Positions 1 through 10,985 of a DNA stretch of 64,000 nt are shown in pieces. The notes below the pieces were generated by a model that worked only from the letters and a program-made list of their open reading frames with translations, was not told the origin of the DNA and searched no databases. A program made the position numbers and the translations under genes. Position 1 is the first letter of the stretch. Each line of letters opens with the position of its first letter. This DNA comes from Oegoconia quadripuncta (Eukaryota; Arthropoda; Insecta; Lepidoptera; Autostichidae): assembly GCA_949316235.1 (NCBI GenBank), contig OX438743.1:36425242-36489241 (forward strand), in the 5' to 3' direction.

Positions 1-744
1 CCATGCCTTCGCTGTTCGCATTATGAATGAAGAGAAGCCTTAAAAAAGTGCTGTAATCGAATCCATTGCGGGATTTATTAAAAATATTTTTTATATCTTT
101 TTATGCCACAACTACATAGCCATCTGCAACGAAGCGGATTCGTGAAATTCTTCATTTACCATAATACTGGTTTCACTTTGACATCAGATTAAGACCAGCG
201 TAGTTAAATTAAAAAATAAATATACCACTGCGAAATCAATTTGTAATCGAGACAAATATTTATTTAATCCTATCCATTCCTGTGGGAGGAAATCTTTTAA
301 CAACTACGTTTTCCTGCGCTCAAAATGTACCCGCCTTCCCCACAGCAAACGCACTCCGTTCACGTACAACTGGCTCAAATAAAGTGCAATCCTTGTTTAC
401 TTAAAGAGATTATTTCGTTGCGCAAACAGTATAGCATTACGGCGGCACACTATTCGGAAACCCAGCGGAATTGCCCCACTGGTTCCGTATACTCATTTAC
501 TTTCTTACGTTTGTAGTATACGGTATGCTGAAGGATGACGAACTAAGTAGTTTATTTGTAATATTTAGTTCAATGAAGATCACTTACTTATTTACTCTTG
601 TTGGAGACGATAATAAACAATAACAAGTTTGGGAAATTGTTGCTATCGGATGAAATGCACACTTTGGAGATACAGCATCAAATGACCGTAAGATTAAAGT
701 ACTATTCTACTACACTGCCGTTATATCTAGTCATATAACACTAT
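1..744. other. AT-rich intergenic DNA
   Basis: No repeat, RNA gene or convincing coding region is recognised. The longest plus-strand frame (325-516) has no recognisable domain or splice context. Confidence 0.5.
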
Positions 745-1060
745 ATAAAGTCCCTCATCATTATATCAGCACAGGACGTCCGCTGCTGAACATAGGCTTC
801 CCCCATAGAATTTCAGAGTGACCTGTTGGAAGCGACCTACGTCCAACGATTTCCCGCGACCTTAATCACGTCGTCTGTCCACCTTATGAGTGACGTCCTA
901 CTTTGCGCTTGCCGGTGTGTGGTCTCCACTCGAGAACTTTAATGATCCACCGGCCATGTGTGTGCCCTGCCCACTCCCACTTTACAATTCGCTGGGCTAT
1001 ATCAGGACCTTCGTTCGCCTACGGATTTCTTCATTTCCGATTCGATCACTTAGTCAAACG
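745..1060 (-). pseudogene. RTE-clade LINE, C-terminal relic of the reverse-transcriptase ORF
   Basis: Read on the minus strand, the three frames together give the block order of the C-terminus of insect RTE-type ORFs: DIAQRIVKWEWAGHTHGRW, then VLEWRPHTGKRKVGR, then RWTDDVIKVAGNRW, then NSMGEAYVQQRTS. The reading is broken by in-frame stops (for example after GNRWT) and at least one frameshift, so it is dead. This segment lies downstream of the polymerase core in such elements. The blocks are seen in the sequence; the family is assigned from memory of RTE proteins. Confidence 0.75.
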
Positions 1061-1947
1061 CCGACCCCTATTGTGTCTGTTTATGTACTGTATATTAAAG
1101 TATAATATTATGTATGTTTAATGTGTCTCTCTTTGTCCAGTTTCCTTGCTTAAAATGTCCCTAAACTTTGTTGCAGGCGCCTTTACATCTCTCAATAACA
1201 CAATCAATGACATATTGTATAAATTGGGAAAGATTTGCCGATTGTACGAAATAGGAATTGTACCAACCAGTAAAGAAGGTCTATAGCTCTTTGCATAATT
1301 TTCAGCTTTCCAATGAGGAAAATGAACGTTTCAGTGCCATAAGTCATCACTGGTAACACACACTGAAAGACAAAGTCCCTATTACAACTAATTAGGAACT
1401 TTTTGTCATGTAATGTGTCATGTAATTGTCATGTAAAAAATGTAAATATATACGTTATATAACAAAATATAACGGGCGCTTGGGAGCACCAATAATTTGT
1501 GTCAGCAATTAAAAATAACACAATTAGTTATGTGCGTGAATACGTCATACAAGTCACAGTGATCGTCACTGCTGTAACCGCGCTTCACGAACGCTTCGGC
1601 TGTATGTAAGCTACTAAGAACTGCGGGGTCTTTCCCACACTATTTTGTTTGCTTCAGAGGGTGCCACTACGGAGAGTCTCACTGCACCTGCTGTTTACTA
1701 CTTTAATTGCTTTAGTCATTAATCCCTGTCGGTTGGGGTCTGACTTGGGCATTACCTATGTCCTTTTTCTTTCTATCATTCGGAGTGGCAAATTATTTCA
1801 CGTTAACAGCTTGGTTTGGTACCTCCTGTTTGTTTCGTCGGTCCCTCGCGCACAATGTGATTAGACCTATTTAAATTTATCATTTTAAATTAAATATTTG
1901 AATAAACCTCTTCATTTCATGTATTTCTTGTCTAACTGATCATATTA
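1061..1947. other. Intergenic DNA, nothing recognised
   Basis: AT-rich sequence with no repeat that recurs elsewhere in the window and no convincing coding signal. Confidence 0.5.
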
Positions 1948-2095
1948 TACCGGATGAGTTTCTTAAATGAAACTCATAATAAACCAATGTTTACCGTATT
2001 TATCCGTTTATTAAATACGGATAAATACGGTAACCGTAAGGAAAAAAATTGGTTATATTAGGTAAATTAAACGGAAGTTATTGGCAAAAGTACTT
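1948..2095 (+). repeat. TACCGG-family MITE, 5' half
   Basis: Begins TACCGGATGAGTTTC and shares a block (about 2033-2085) with the complete element at 9708-10073. It has no matching 3' terminus here. Two hairpins sit inside it: a short one at 1954-1977 and one with 17-bp arms at 1991-2007 and 2017-2033. Confidence 0.6.
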
Positions 2096-2632
2096 TTTTT
2101 TTAATTATCATCAGCGTATGTGCCGACCGGAGATTGATATGCGACTGACGGGATTCGTAAGGTTGTAATTCGTATCATAGCCCAGGGAAAATACGGTTTG
2201 GCCTCGGAAAAACGAATAACCGCGATTTTCTTAAAACATTTAATAAAGTGTTGTAAATGTAGTAACAAATTGCTAAAAATTAAGCATTTGTAAGAAACGC
2301 AAGTACTAAATAAGTAACTAAATAAACTACAGTTAAAAAATGTGTTTCTTTAAAAAAAAATCTCAGTTGATGGTTATTTCTTTAAATTCAAAACATTTAG
2401 GGAAATTATCGTTAGAAAATATTAGTTCTCATTTTTATTTCTTAAGCAATGCAGCTCGACGACATTTTCAGCTAAAACACATGCATGCCTAACTAAAACA
2501 AGCTTAGTTTTTTATCCATCAATAAGTTAGCTGTGTTTAACAAAAGTCTACCTAATTAAATATCAGTTAGTTTTTATTGTTATTAAGATACAAATTAAAA
2601 ATAGGGTTTTCAAAAGAAATCTAGACTAAGCA
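2096..2632. other. Intergenic DNA, nothing recognised
   Basis: AT-rich with homopolymer runs; no coding or repeat signal identified. Confidence 0.45.
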
Positions 2633-2914
2633 CATCTTCCATCTTCGGACAACCAGGCGCGGGGGGGGTTTCCATCCATATGTTATCAACATACCGAACA
2701 TCCGCACTAAGCTCTTTGCTTCATCATGCTGCTAAGGTATGGAACTCACTGCCCGCGTCGGTTTTTCCCGACACTTACAACCTTGGGATCTTCAAGTCTA
2801 GAGTGAATAGGCATTTACTGGGTACGCGTGATACATCTTCGGCTACATCGTCACTTTCCATCAGGTGAGATTGTAGCCAAACGCGAAACCAGCTTTTAAT
2901 AAAAAAAAAAAAAA
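2633..2914 (+). mobile_element. 5'-truncated LINE 3' end with poly(A) tail
   Basis: The plus-strand frame at 2680-2868 ends in a block around AAKVWNSLPASVFPDTYNLG followed by FKSRVNRHLLG, the usual C-terminus of lepidopteran jockey/R1-like reverse-transcriptase proteins. The sequence finishes in an A-run (about 2901-2915). A more divergent, longer copy of the same family lies at 12765-13640 and shares the block around the tetrapeptide LPAS and the terminal CATCGTCACTTTCCATCA. It is 5' truncated, as is usual for LINE insertions. Confidence 0.75.
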
Positions 2915-2983
2915 GCACTCGTTTTTTTTAGTCTTAATTATTCAAAATCATATCCCTAAAATACCTCTATAAGATAGCAACTA

Positions 2984-4209
2984 TACAGGGCGTCCCAAAG
3001 TTATGGGACATGAAGGGGAAGTACCTTAAATATCGTAGATAGTGAATTTTGCTCAAAGAAGACTTTATGTTATTTTTAAAAGTTAGTAATTCTGCATTCA
3101 TAGATTTTCTAAAAATTATTTGCTTCGGCTGGGAATCGAACCGACTCAAATGTGAAAAAAAAAACACCCTACTTTTATGATGCCAATCGAAAGAATAGCT
3201 AAAAAATAATAACTCTGCCTAAGTAACATAGTATTTTAAAAGAAAGGAACAACGTGAAATTAATCATTTTAATCAAATAAAAAACATACATGAAACTGCC
3301 GTAGTCAATTAAGTAGGTATTTTTTTGTAAATTAATTAATTAAATGCTCAAAATGTGATCCCTCTTGTCTTACGCAAATCGCCAATCTTTTAATGAGCCC
3401 GCTGCCTGTTGATTTTCTAATCATTTTATGGTGAACACTCGATGTGATATGGCACAATTCTGTTTGCAACTCGCCTACGTTCTCGTATCGCTTTTTGTAT
3501 AGCATATCTTTCACGTATCCCCAAAAGAAGAAATCTAATGGTGTGAGGTCCGGGGATCTGGCCGGCCATCTAATCGGTCCATTTGTACCAATCCATGTAG
3601 GAAAGTGACATTTAAAAATATCACTTCTTTTTAAAATATCTTAAAAAGTATGCATTCAAACAAACGCTGTCATAAACTGTTCCATTTTCAAATTATAAAT
3701 TATTTATTTTTGTTTTTAATTTGCCTTCTGTCTAGCTTACAGAGGACGTATTGAAATACAAGTTTTATCATTTCATCTACACGTGCACTTATAATAAGGA
3801 AAACTATGTTAGTACCTATTTTATGAAGTGGGTACTTATTTACGAATAATCAATGCTATCTTTGGAATGATAATATCGCTACTTTTCGAACGTCGTCGGC
3901 AATAAATAACTTTCTTGAAATTTGACTCAATCATTTTATGTTGTTCCTTTCTTTTAAAATACTATGTTACTTAGGCAGAGTTATTATTTTTTAGCTATTC
4001 TTTCGATTGGCATCATAAAAGTAGGGTGTTTTTTTTTTCACATTTGAGTCGGTTCGATTCCCAGCCGAAGCAAATAATTTTTAGAAAATCTATGAATGCA
4101 GAATTACTAACTTTTAAAAATAACATAAAGTCTTCTTTGAGCAAAATTCACTATCTACGATATTTAAGGTACTTCCCCTTCATGTCCCATAACTTTGGGA
4201 CGCCCTGTA
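2984..4209 (-). mobile_element. Mariner-family element with ~265-bp terminal inverted repeats
   Basis: The element runs from CAGGGCGTCCC (2986) to its inverse GGGACGCCCTG (4207), flanked by TA at 2984-2985 and 4208-4209, the signature target duplication of the Tc1/mariner superfamily. The terminal repeats are far longer than usual: about 2986-3253 and 3941-4207 are near-identical inverses. The interior holds only the C-terminal part of a transposase on the minus strand, so the element cannot move on its own. The long inverted repeats could fold into a hairpin. Confidence 0.85.
3332..3610 (-). pseudogene. Mariner-type transposase, C-terminal fragment
   Basis: The minus strand encodes WPARSPDLTPLDFFFWGYVK followed by KDMLYKKRYENVGELQTEL and ends HFEHLIN before a stop. 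The SPDLTPLDFF-WGYVK block contains the last catalytic acidic residue of the DDE/D triad in these transposases. The N-terminal DNA-binding domain and the first two catalytic Asp residues are absent, so this is a remnant left by an internal deletion. The same C-terminus, more decayed, occurs at 7390-7640. Confidence 0.8.
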
Positions 4210-4289
4210 TAAGTCGGTTCTGAATTATGTCTAGCTAAGCTAATTTTTTACCATATTTTCCCCATTTATTTGTAACTCACGTTTTCTCT

Positions 4290-4485
4290 CAATTTCTTTT
4301 ATTTATTTATATTAATTGTAATTCACATTTTCTCTCAAATTTTTTTATTTATTTAATTTAATGATGTAATTATGTGGAATAGGCTACAAAAGCGACCGTC
4401 GAATGATACAACGCTTTATTCGAAGACGGTATAAACTACCTATACCAAAACGGTATATTTCACTTACCTAATATTTTTGATATGA
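4290..4485 (-). repeat. Diverged TACCGG-family MITE, internal part
   Basis: Matches the inverse of about 9730-9915, including the block TGGAATAGGCTACAAA and GCGACCGTC. No terminal repeats are retained. Confidence 0.55.
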
Positions 4486-4579
4486 CGGGTCCATATACGG
4501 GTGGACGAAAGTAAATAAAACCTCGATGACTGTCACATGATGACTCCTTTAATTAATAACCGATAAATCTATTATATGG

Positions 4580-4639
4580 ATACACACACATGTTCAATAG
4601 CTTAATACTAGTGTTAAGCTATTGAACATGTGTGTGTAT
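4580..4639. repeat. Perfect 26-bp inverted repeat, 8-bp loop
   Basis: Arms 4580-4605 and 4614-4639 are exact inverses around the loop TACTAGTG. No coding or element context explains it. Confidence 0.9.
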
Positions 4640-5301
4640 ATTTATGTCTTAGACACTACAATTTAACGAAACAAAATTAGCCGCAACTGAATAGTCATTC
4701 TTTAAGCTTATTTGTGCGGCTAGCGGCTGAAACCGCGGTGAGATTTTCAGTGCTTTCAAGCTAAAACCTTAAAGTTCACAGTCGTTTGTGGTTTCACCGT
4801 GGATACAGATGCGATGCAAATGCCTGATTACTTACAGAATAACATAGCTGACTGTATGCAATCAGCTGCAAAGTAGCATGCGATATGCCATGGTAACAAA
4901 ATTCCCATTGTCTATGGAGGTCCGTATGAACCACGCCTGATCAAGCAATCATTTTCAGCTTATATTAACCCACTGCTGGGTATAGGCTATAATAGGCTCT
5001 ATTACCGCGCCTGATATCATATAATCGTTCCATTAATTTAACTCTAATCTTATTAATCTTGTATTTACTCATTCCTAACCCGTCCCTGTACAGTGCAGGG
5101 TCAGCTGTCGCCTTCCCAAGATGTTTTTGCACCTACGAACATACCTCCCTCTGATCCCTCTCTCCGCTAAATTGTTTTCTTGTGGCGTTTCGGTATTCCT
5201 CCATCTGTGTGCACTAACGACCAATAAAACGGCTCTTAAATTATACCAACACATATCTGAGAAAATAGAGCAGTTATCGCTGCCACAATTGAGTTTGTGT
5301 A
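4640..5301. other. Intergenic DNA, nothing recognised
   Basis: No motif recognised. The opposed open frames at 5075-5308 and 5121-5450 have no domain signature. Confidence 0.4.
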
Positions 5302-5392
5302 TCGTCATTTTGTGGAGATCCTTGGGTGGGCCTTTGTTCAGCAGTGGACGTCTTTCGGCTTATATGATGATGATGATGATCGTCATTTTGTG
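5302..5392 (+). mobile_element. 64-bp RTE LINE tail with 14-bp target duplication
   Basis: The 14-mer ATCGTCATTTTGTG occurs at 5301-5314 and again at 5379-5392. Between them lies a 64-bp piece with TGTTCAGCAGTGGACGTC, the nucleotide signature of the very 3' end of RTE-type LINEs (compare 745-1060), ending in an ATG-triplet tail. This is an extremely 5'-truncated target-primed insertion. Confidence 0.8.
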
Positions 5393-5408
5393 TCCGATGA
5401 AGACATAC

Positions 5409-5790
5409 TGTAACGTGACGGTATTGCGTCTCGTTGGTGATTTTAGTTAGTAATCTTTTTGTTCTTTTTCCTGTTCGTTTCTTCATATTTAAATTCAAAT
5501 TCCTATTTCGAACTCAGACGGCCGAACAAAACAACGACATTATATTTTCAACAGTTCTAAAGCTCGGACGTTTCTGTCAAACTTATTATATTATAACCCT
5601 ATTCTATTATATTTCCGCTGAGTGCGCTGGAGCTTCCAGTATCATAAAATTCATTATCATTTGTAAAGGCATTGTTTTATAACAGTGCCTTTTTATTACA
5701 ATTATATTCGGTCAAGTGTTCCTGATTTATTATTTGTTGCGGCCTACTCCTGAACAATCAATTGAAGTCTGGACCAGGAGTAGTGCCTCA
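5409..5790 (+). repeat. 5' LTR of the non-autonomous element
   Basis: Starts TG and ends CA. Differs from the 3' copy by a few substitutions only. The 82-codon frame inside it also occurs in the other LTR and is not a gene. Confidence 0.9.
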
Positions 5791-5791
5791 T

Positions 5792-5808
5792 TGGCGCCCA
5801 ACGTGGGG
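5792..5808 (+). promoter_or_regulatory. Primer-binding site, tRNA-Lys type
   Basis: TGGCGCCCAACGTGGGG is complementary to the 3' terminus of tRNA-Lys, the primer used by Gypsy and related insect elements. Confidence 0.85.
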
Positions 5809-5910
5809 AATAATTTCATACAATTTTTATTTTTACCCTCTTCTTATCCACCGAAAAACGGTTATGCTAAGGGTATGAAATGTAACCTCTTAGTTGCTGT
5901 GTATTTTCTT

Positions 5911-6125
5911 TACTTTCCTACCAATAATGTGTGGTAAGGGAAATTTTTTCTCACAGAGCGGTTGTCAACTCTTTAAATAAGCCTCGGACATACAGTATTA
6001 ATACTTACCTTCCTACCAATAATGTGTGGTATGGAAATTTTTTCTCTCAGAGTGGTTGTCAACTCTTTAAATAAGCCTAGGACATACATACTTACTTTTC
6101 TACCAATAATGTGTGGTAGGGTAAA
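5911..6125 (+). repeat. Three tandem ~90-bp repeats inside the LTR element
   Basis: The block CTACCAATAATGTGTGGTA recurs near 5917, 6012 and 6099, giving periods of 95 and 87 bp, and the first two units share a following segment ending in AAATAAGCCT. They lie in the leader, where packaging signals are found in retroelements; that role is inference. Confidence 0.8.
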
Positions 6126-6637
6126 TAACACTTATTCGTTAATTGTTTTTCTCTAACTTTTCGTTAGTTATGTCATCGACATAATCTTCTTGTAAATACT
6201 TTATCAATCGCTAACTAATTCAGCGGTTAGTGACTGATTAAATAAGCCTTCACTGTTTGGGAACGTTTTTTTGAGTGCATTCTGATTATAATAGAAACAC
6301 TCTTGTCTGCTCTTGTTTTAGTTTGCCAATCTTGTGCAGCTATAACTACTAGATTGATGTATGATAGGTTATGTCTCTGAATGTATGGATGGTTAAATCG
6401 TTCTCTTGTATAAATTACATTGTTCATACCACTACCACCTTCGAAATTTGCTCCACATCATCCGTGCACCTCATCCTTTCACCTTCTTCATTGTTTAACT
6501 GTATTTTAAGTCTCTTTTATATACTTTTGTATAATTTTTTTCTCTCTCTCTCTCTTGTAATTTAATTATTTAACGAAGAAATCCTTTCGATTCATCTTGA
6601 TTTCTCAGGATTTCTTCTTCCAGAGCAGGCCGAGTAT

Positions 6638-7019
6638 TGTAACGTGACGGTATTGCGTCTCGTTGGTGATTTTAGTTAGTAATCTTTTTGTTCTTTTTCC
6701 TTTTCGTTTCTTTATATTTAAATTCAAATTCCTATTTCGAACTCAGACGGCCGAACAAAACAACGACATTATTTTTTCAACAGTTCTAAAGCTCGGACGT
6801 TTCTGTCAAACTTATTATATTATAACCCTATTCTATTATATTTCCGCTGAGTGCGCTGGAGCTTCCAGTATCATAAAATTCATTATCATTTGTAAAGGCA
6901 TTGTTTTATAACAGTGCCTTTTTATTACAATTATATTCGGTCAAGTGTTCCTGATTTATTATTTGTTGCGGCCTACTCCTGAACAATCAATTGAAGTCTG
7001 GTCCAGGAGTAGTGCCTCA
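6638..7019 (+). repeat. 3' LTR of the non-autonomous element
   Basis: Second copy of the 382-bp repeat, followed directly by the target duplication ATAC. Confidence 0.9.
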
Positions 7020-7134
7020 ATACGTTGTATGTATTTCAATATAAATTGTTATCTGATTTACACCCTTACGAGTTGTACCATTATTTGAGATTAAAGACTT
7101 AAATACTGCCCCAAATTCAGTCGATCAAATAATA

Positions 7135-8053
7135 TACAGGGCGTCCCACGCCTATGCCACATGGAAGGAAAGTACCTTAAATATTGTAGATTGAACATTT
7201 TATTGAAAGACATTTTACGTTAATTTAAAAAACAATTTAAACTGCATTCATAGATTTTTAAATAATTACATGGTTGAACCGAGAATCGAACACGCAACAC
7301 GAGAAAAAAAATACCTTTATCATACCGATCGAAATAAAAGGAAGACCATGAATTTTAACATTTTTAATCCAAAATTAATCAATTTAATTTATCAAATGCT
7401 CAAAATGAGTCCCATCCTGTTGAATACAAAGTCGCACTCTTTTGATTATTTCGCTCCCTTGGATATTTAGAATAATATGTCTAAGTTCTTCTTGTAGCTC
7501 GTGGACACTTTCATACTGGTTCTTGTAAACTAAATTTTTTACATAACCCCATTAAAAAAATCTAACGGGGATTAGGTCTGGGGATCCCGTCGGCCAAATT
7601 ATTTGTCAAATTTGTCCCGATCCAGAAAAAGAAAGTTTTCATTGAGATATTCTTTTGTTCTGTGACTGTTATGAAATCCCATCTTACTGAAAAGTTAATG
7701 TCAGTTGTATGTCCTTATACGGCAAACTCACCTTTTAATTTTTCTGAACAAAATTCGCGTCAAATGTTAATATTCATGGTTTTTCTTCTGACACTGTGTT
7801 ATTTAGCAAAAAGTAATCCTTATGATGAAGCCTTTCGATCGGTATGATAAAGCTACAGGGTAATTTATTCGATTAATATTTATAGTTCGATTCCTGGTTC
7901 AACCATGTAATTATTTAAAAATCTATGAATGCAATGCAAATGAAGTTTAAATTGTTTTTTAAATTAAAATAATGTCTTCTTTCAGTAAAATGTTCAATCT
8001 ACAATATTCAAGGTACCTTCCCTCCATGTGGCATAAGCATGGAACGCCCTGTA
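7135..8053 (-). mobile_element. Second mariner-family element with long terminal inverted repeats
   Basis: Runs from CAGGGCGTCCC (7137) to CGCCCTG (8051) with TA flanks at 7135-7136 and 8052-8053. The arms (about 7137-7320 and 7860-8051) are inverse copies but more diverged than in the element at 2984. The two elements share layout and motifs and are clearly the same family. Confidence 0.8.
7390..7640 (-). pseudogene. Decayed mariner-type transposase C-terminus
   Basis: The minus strand reads WGYVKNLVYKNQYESVHELQ and ends GTHFEHLIN, parallel to the fragment at 3332-3610. The SPLDFF block just upstream is split by a stop and a frameshift. Not functional. Confidence 0.75.
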
Positions 8054-9707
8054 AATATTGCATAATTAACAGGAACCAGATATAAATGGATACAGACAGT
8101 GTCAAGTTCTATAGTCGTATTTAAAGATGAAGATGAATTTGTAAAAGTAATTTATAGAGGATATATATTTCAAAACCAATTTTACTCGTATCCTCTACTT
8201 CTGGGAGAATAAATTATAAGTTACAAGAGTGCATCGCTCTCACGTACTGAACTTATGAGGTAATCATGACGTTGCGGGAAACTAACGAGTTATGACCAGA
8301 ATGCTTCCTAGAAACTGGTACTAGAAAGATAACACATACGTAGTCTATTAAAAAAGTTTTTACTTTACGAGGAGGAACGTACCCTTCCATTCCAATTCAC
8401 TCTACTCGAACTGATTGCAATTGTTGTTCCAAAATTAATCACTTTCTGGATATACCTTATAATTATCTTTGACAATTTCTCTTCGGTTTCCCAACAATAC
8501 TAAAATTTAGATTGAAATTTTCTATATACACCAAAACTTAGAATGAGTCTGCTATCCTTTAGATCTTTGTTTACATACAATGTTTATGTCTTTAACATTA
8601 CGTATATAGGTCTATATGTGAAGTGCACCTCAGCAACCCCCTTTCTCAAAAGGGAAACGTAATTTTTTTCATAAGTGTCTAGCTAATTAGTGTTGGCACA
8701 AATCTTCCATTTCGGAAACTTTTAATGACGACGAATGAAAGTTTACACGCTCCTTAAGTTCTACCACTCGTCTGCACAAATTTTCTTGGCCTCATTAAGG
8801 AGTTGCTGTTGAATTTTGAGCCAAGTTGTTGCCATTATTGATAATACGTTGCTTATTTTTGTACGTTCGTTAAAAATTACCGAAGATGTCTTATTAGGAG
8901 ACATAATGTTGGTACCGTTTTGTTTCTAACGAGTAAGCGGATTGTTTGAGCAAAGTCTATTATTCTTTATGCTTTTATATTATTTGCCCCTTTTGTGTTT
9001 CGTTCAATTCTAGAATGATATGGCATCTAAGTAGTTAGGTACCAGGAGCTACATTCCATAGCATTCGTTATTAGTTGTTCGTTTTTCGAAACTGTAAAAG
9101 GACAGCTTAATTATACTTATACCATTGATCATAAATATCGTACCATGGCCAAAAAAGTGGTCCCAAAATCGTGAAATTTAACAAGTGAATTTTCGAGTTC
9201 TTTACTGGTACTCAAATGTTGTACGTGGATCCTTTGCCGGACCATATTTTGTTATGTCCTTATAAAAAGCTGTAAACAATACAAGATACTCATAAGAAGC
9301 AATATTATTTGGAAGTAAACATTTAAATAAGTGGTTATTATTTTGTATTTCTGTAAAAGGTAATATGCCTTTAGGAAACTTAAAATCATAATCTGTCCAC
9401 CAACTGCACACACTAATTACCGATACAATTCGTTCTTTTATAGAACAATTACCCAAACTTATGAGGTATGAAGAAGGTATGAGGACATTGACTTGCAACA
9501 AGCATACCGGGTGTCCGGAAGCTGATGATAGCTCTAGCTGGAAGCTGAAGGACTCTTGCCCTAACATTATGACAAAGCAACGTTGTCTTGATAGAGGGGT
9601 TCTTAATTTTATCATTTCCATTAGAAGCTCGTAATTTTGTAAAATCTATAGGTGTAAACTGTTTATTGGCATTACAGCAAGCTATTGTTATTATAACACT
9701 ACATTTA
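8054..9707. other. Intergenic DNA with unexplained minus-strand frames
   Basis: No repeat family recognised. The minus strand has a 139-codon open frame (9202-9621) and a shorter frame around 8770-8915 beginning MSPNKTSSV, neither with a domain I recognise. Open frames of this size arise by chance in a window this large, so no gene is called. Confidence 0.4.
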
Positions 9708-10073
9708 TACCGGGTGAGTTTTTTTACCATAAGGAAAAAAATAGGGCATATTAGGTAAGTGAAATAGAAGGTATTGGCATAGTTAGTTTATTTTCTTCAA
9801 AACCATATAATATAATAAAACGTTGTGTCATTTGACGGTCGCGTTTGTAGCCTATTCCACATAAGTAATTACATCATTAAATTAAATAAATTAAAAAAAC
9901 TTGAAGAAAATATGAGTTCCAAATAAAATTCGCATGATAGGGACACGAATCTCGCCAATCGCATAACAATCTTTGGCAGTCGCGTGGGTCGATGATGGTT
10001 TTGGAAAAAAATTACTAAACTACTTATATTTTTTACTTATATATTTCCATACGGTAAAAAAACCCATCCGGTA
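9708..10073 (+). mobile_element. TACCGG MITE, complete copy
   Basis: A 366-bp element starting TACCGGGTGAGTTTTTTTAC and ending with its near inverse GTAAAAAAACCCATCCGGTA. It is flanked by TA on each side. It has no coding capacity. Two partial relatives lie at 1948-2095 and 4290-4485. Confidence 0.75.
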
Positions 10074-10985
10074 TACATGCTGTAAGTTTACCAAACAATC
10101 AAAATAATAAATAAAATAAATAAAAATTTTAGCTACAGGAGTCAGTAATTGTCATGAATTAAATATGGTTCTATCAGGATCTGTATAAAGAAATTAAGAA
10201 TTCGTAAACATAAGTTTTAACAATACAATAACGACAAAGTCACTACCAGGTTTAATTTCTGTCATTAAAATACAGAAAATTCGACATACTTTCTTACACT
10301 TCCAATACAGTTTGTATAAAAACTAATTAAATACCAACTAGATTTTGTTTTGTTTTGTTTGACGTGTATGCTTATATACAATAAAGTGTTAAATAAATAA
10401 ATAAATAAATAGATTTTAACCTTAAGCACACAACCCGAGTCTTAAATGTATTAAGATTTAGTTTTCGTTCTATCTATAGCTTCTGCTTCGTGCATTTTCT
10501 TTTTACCCTCTAAATTTTCTTAATTTGCATCGTAAGTCGTAAAAGTGGCGACAATGCGGTTATGGCCCATAAATCTTCAAATAAACCATAAAATTCTATT
10601 GTCTTAGCCAAACCTTCTTTTGTCAGCCTTATGAATTCACAAGATTTCTTGTGAGATATTTATAAATTTTGAAAGAAGAATATATCCATCCATCCTGAAT
10701 TAAATAGTGGCATTATTAACGTCTGATTTGGAGAAGATAATGAAAACATTACAATTTTAAAAACTTGGCTTATATCAACCAAAGTATGTTAAATAGATAT
10801 CGGAGCTTCTCCTAAAACGCCTTGCTACTGGTATTGAGGAACATAAAATCCCAAAACATCATCAACTGTTGAACAAGTCTACAGACTAGTTTCACAAGAA
10901 TCCACAAGGACTTGGAGGCCCAAAGATTCCAGCTGCCTTTATGAATGTGACGACCAGATCACGTCTGACATATTGTCCTACTGCA
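10074..10985. other. Intergenic DNA with a TAAA-repeat tail
   Basis: Mostly featureless. At 10378-10411 the sequence ACAATAAAGTGTT is followed by an AAAT/TAAA run, which looks like the 3' tail of an unidentified retroposon. Confidence 0.4.

Larger units (their letters stand above)
5405..7023 (+). mobile_element. Non-autonomous Gypsy-type LTR element
   Basis: Two 382-bp direct repeats (5409-5790 and 6638-7019) start TGTAACG and end GCCTCA, and are flanked by the 4-bp duplication ATAC (5405-5408 and 7020-7023). One base after the first repeat is a primer-binding site matching the 3' end of tRNA-Lys. The 847-bp interior has no gag, protease or polymerase, so the element must depend on proteins from another element. 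The LTRs differ at about four positions, about 1 percent, so the insertion is fairly young. Confidence 0.88.

Noticed and set aside
2967..4223. Twin 60-codon frames beginning with poly-Phe at both ends of the mariner element
   Set aside because: The same terminal inverted repeat read in opposite directions; no protein family.
5434..6911. Two identical 82-codon frames
   Set aside because: They are the same segment of the two LTRs of the non-autonomous element.
9202..9621. 139-codon minus-strand frame
   Set aside because: No domain, no splice context and no coding composition; open frames of this length are expected by chance in a window this size.
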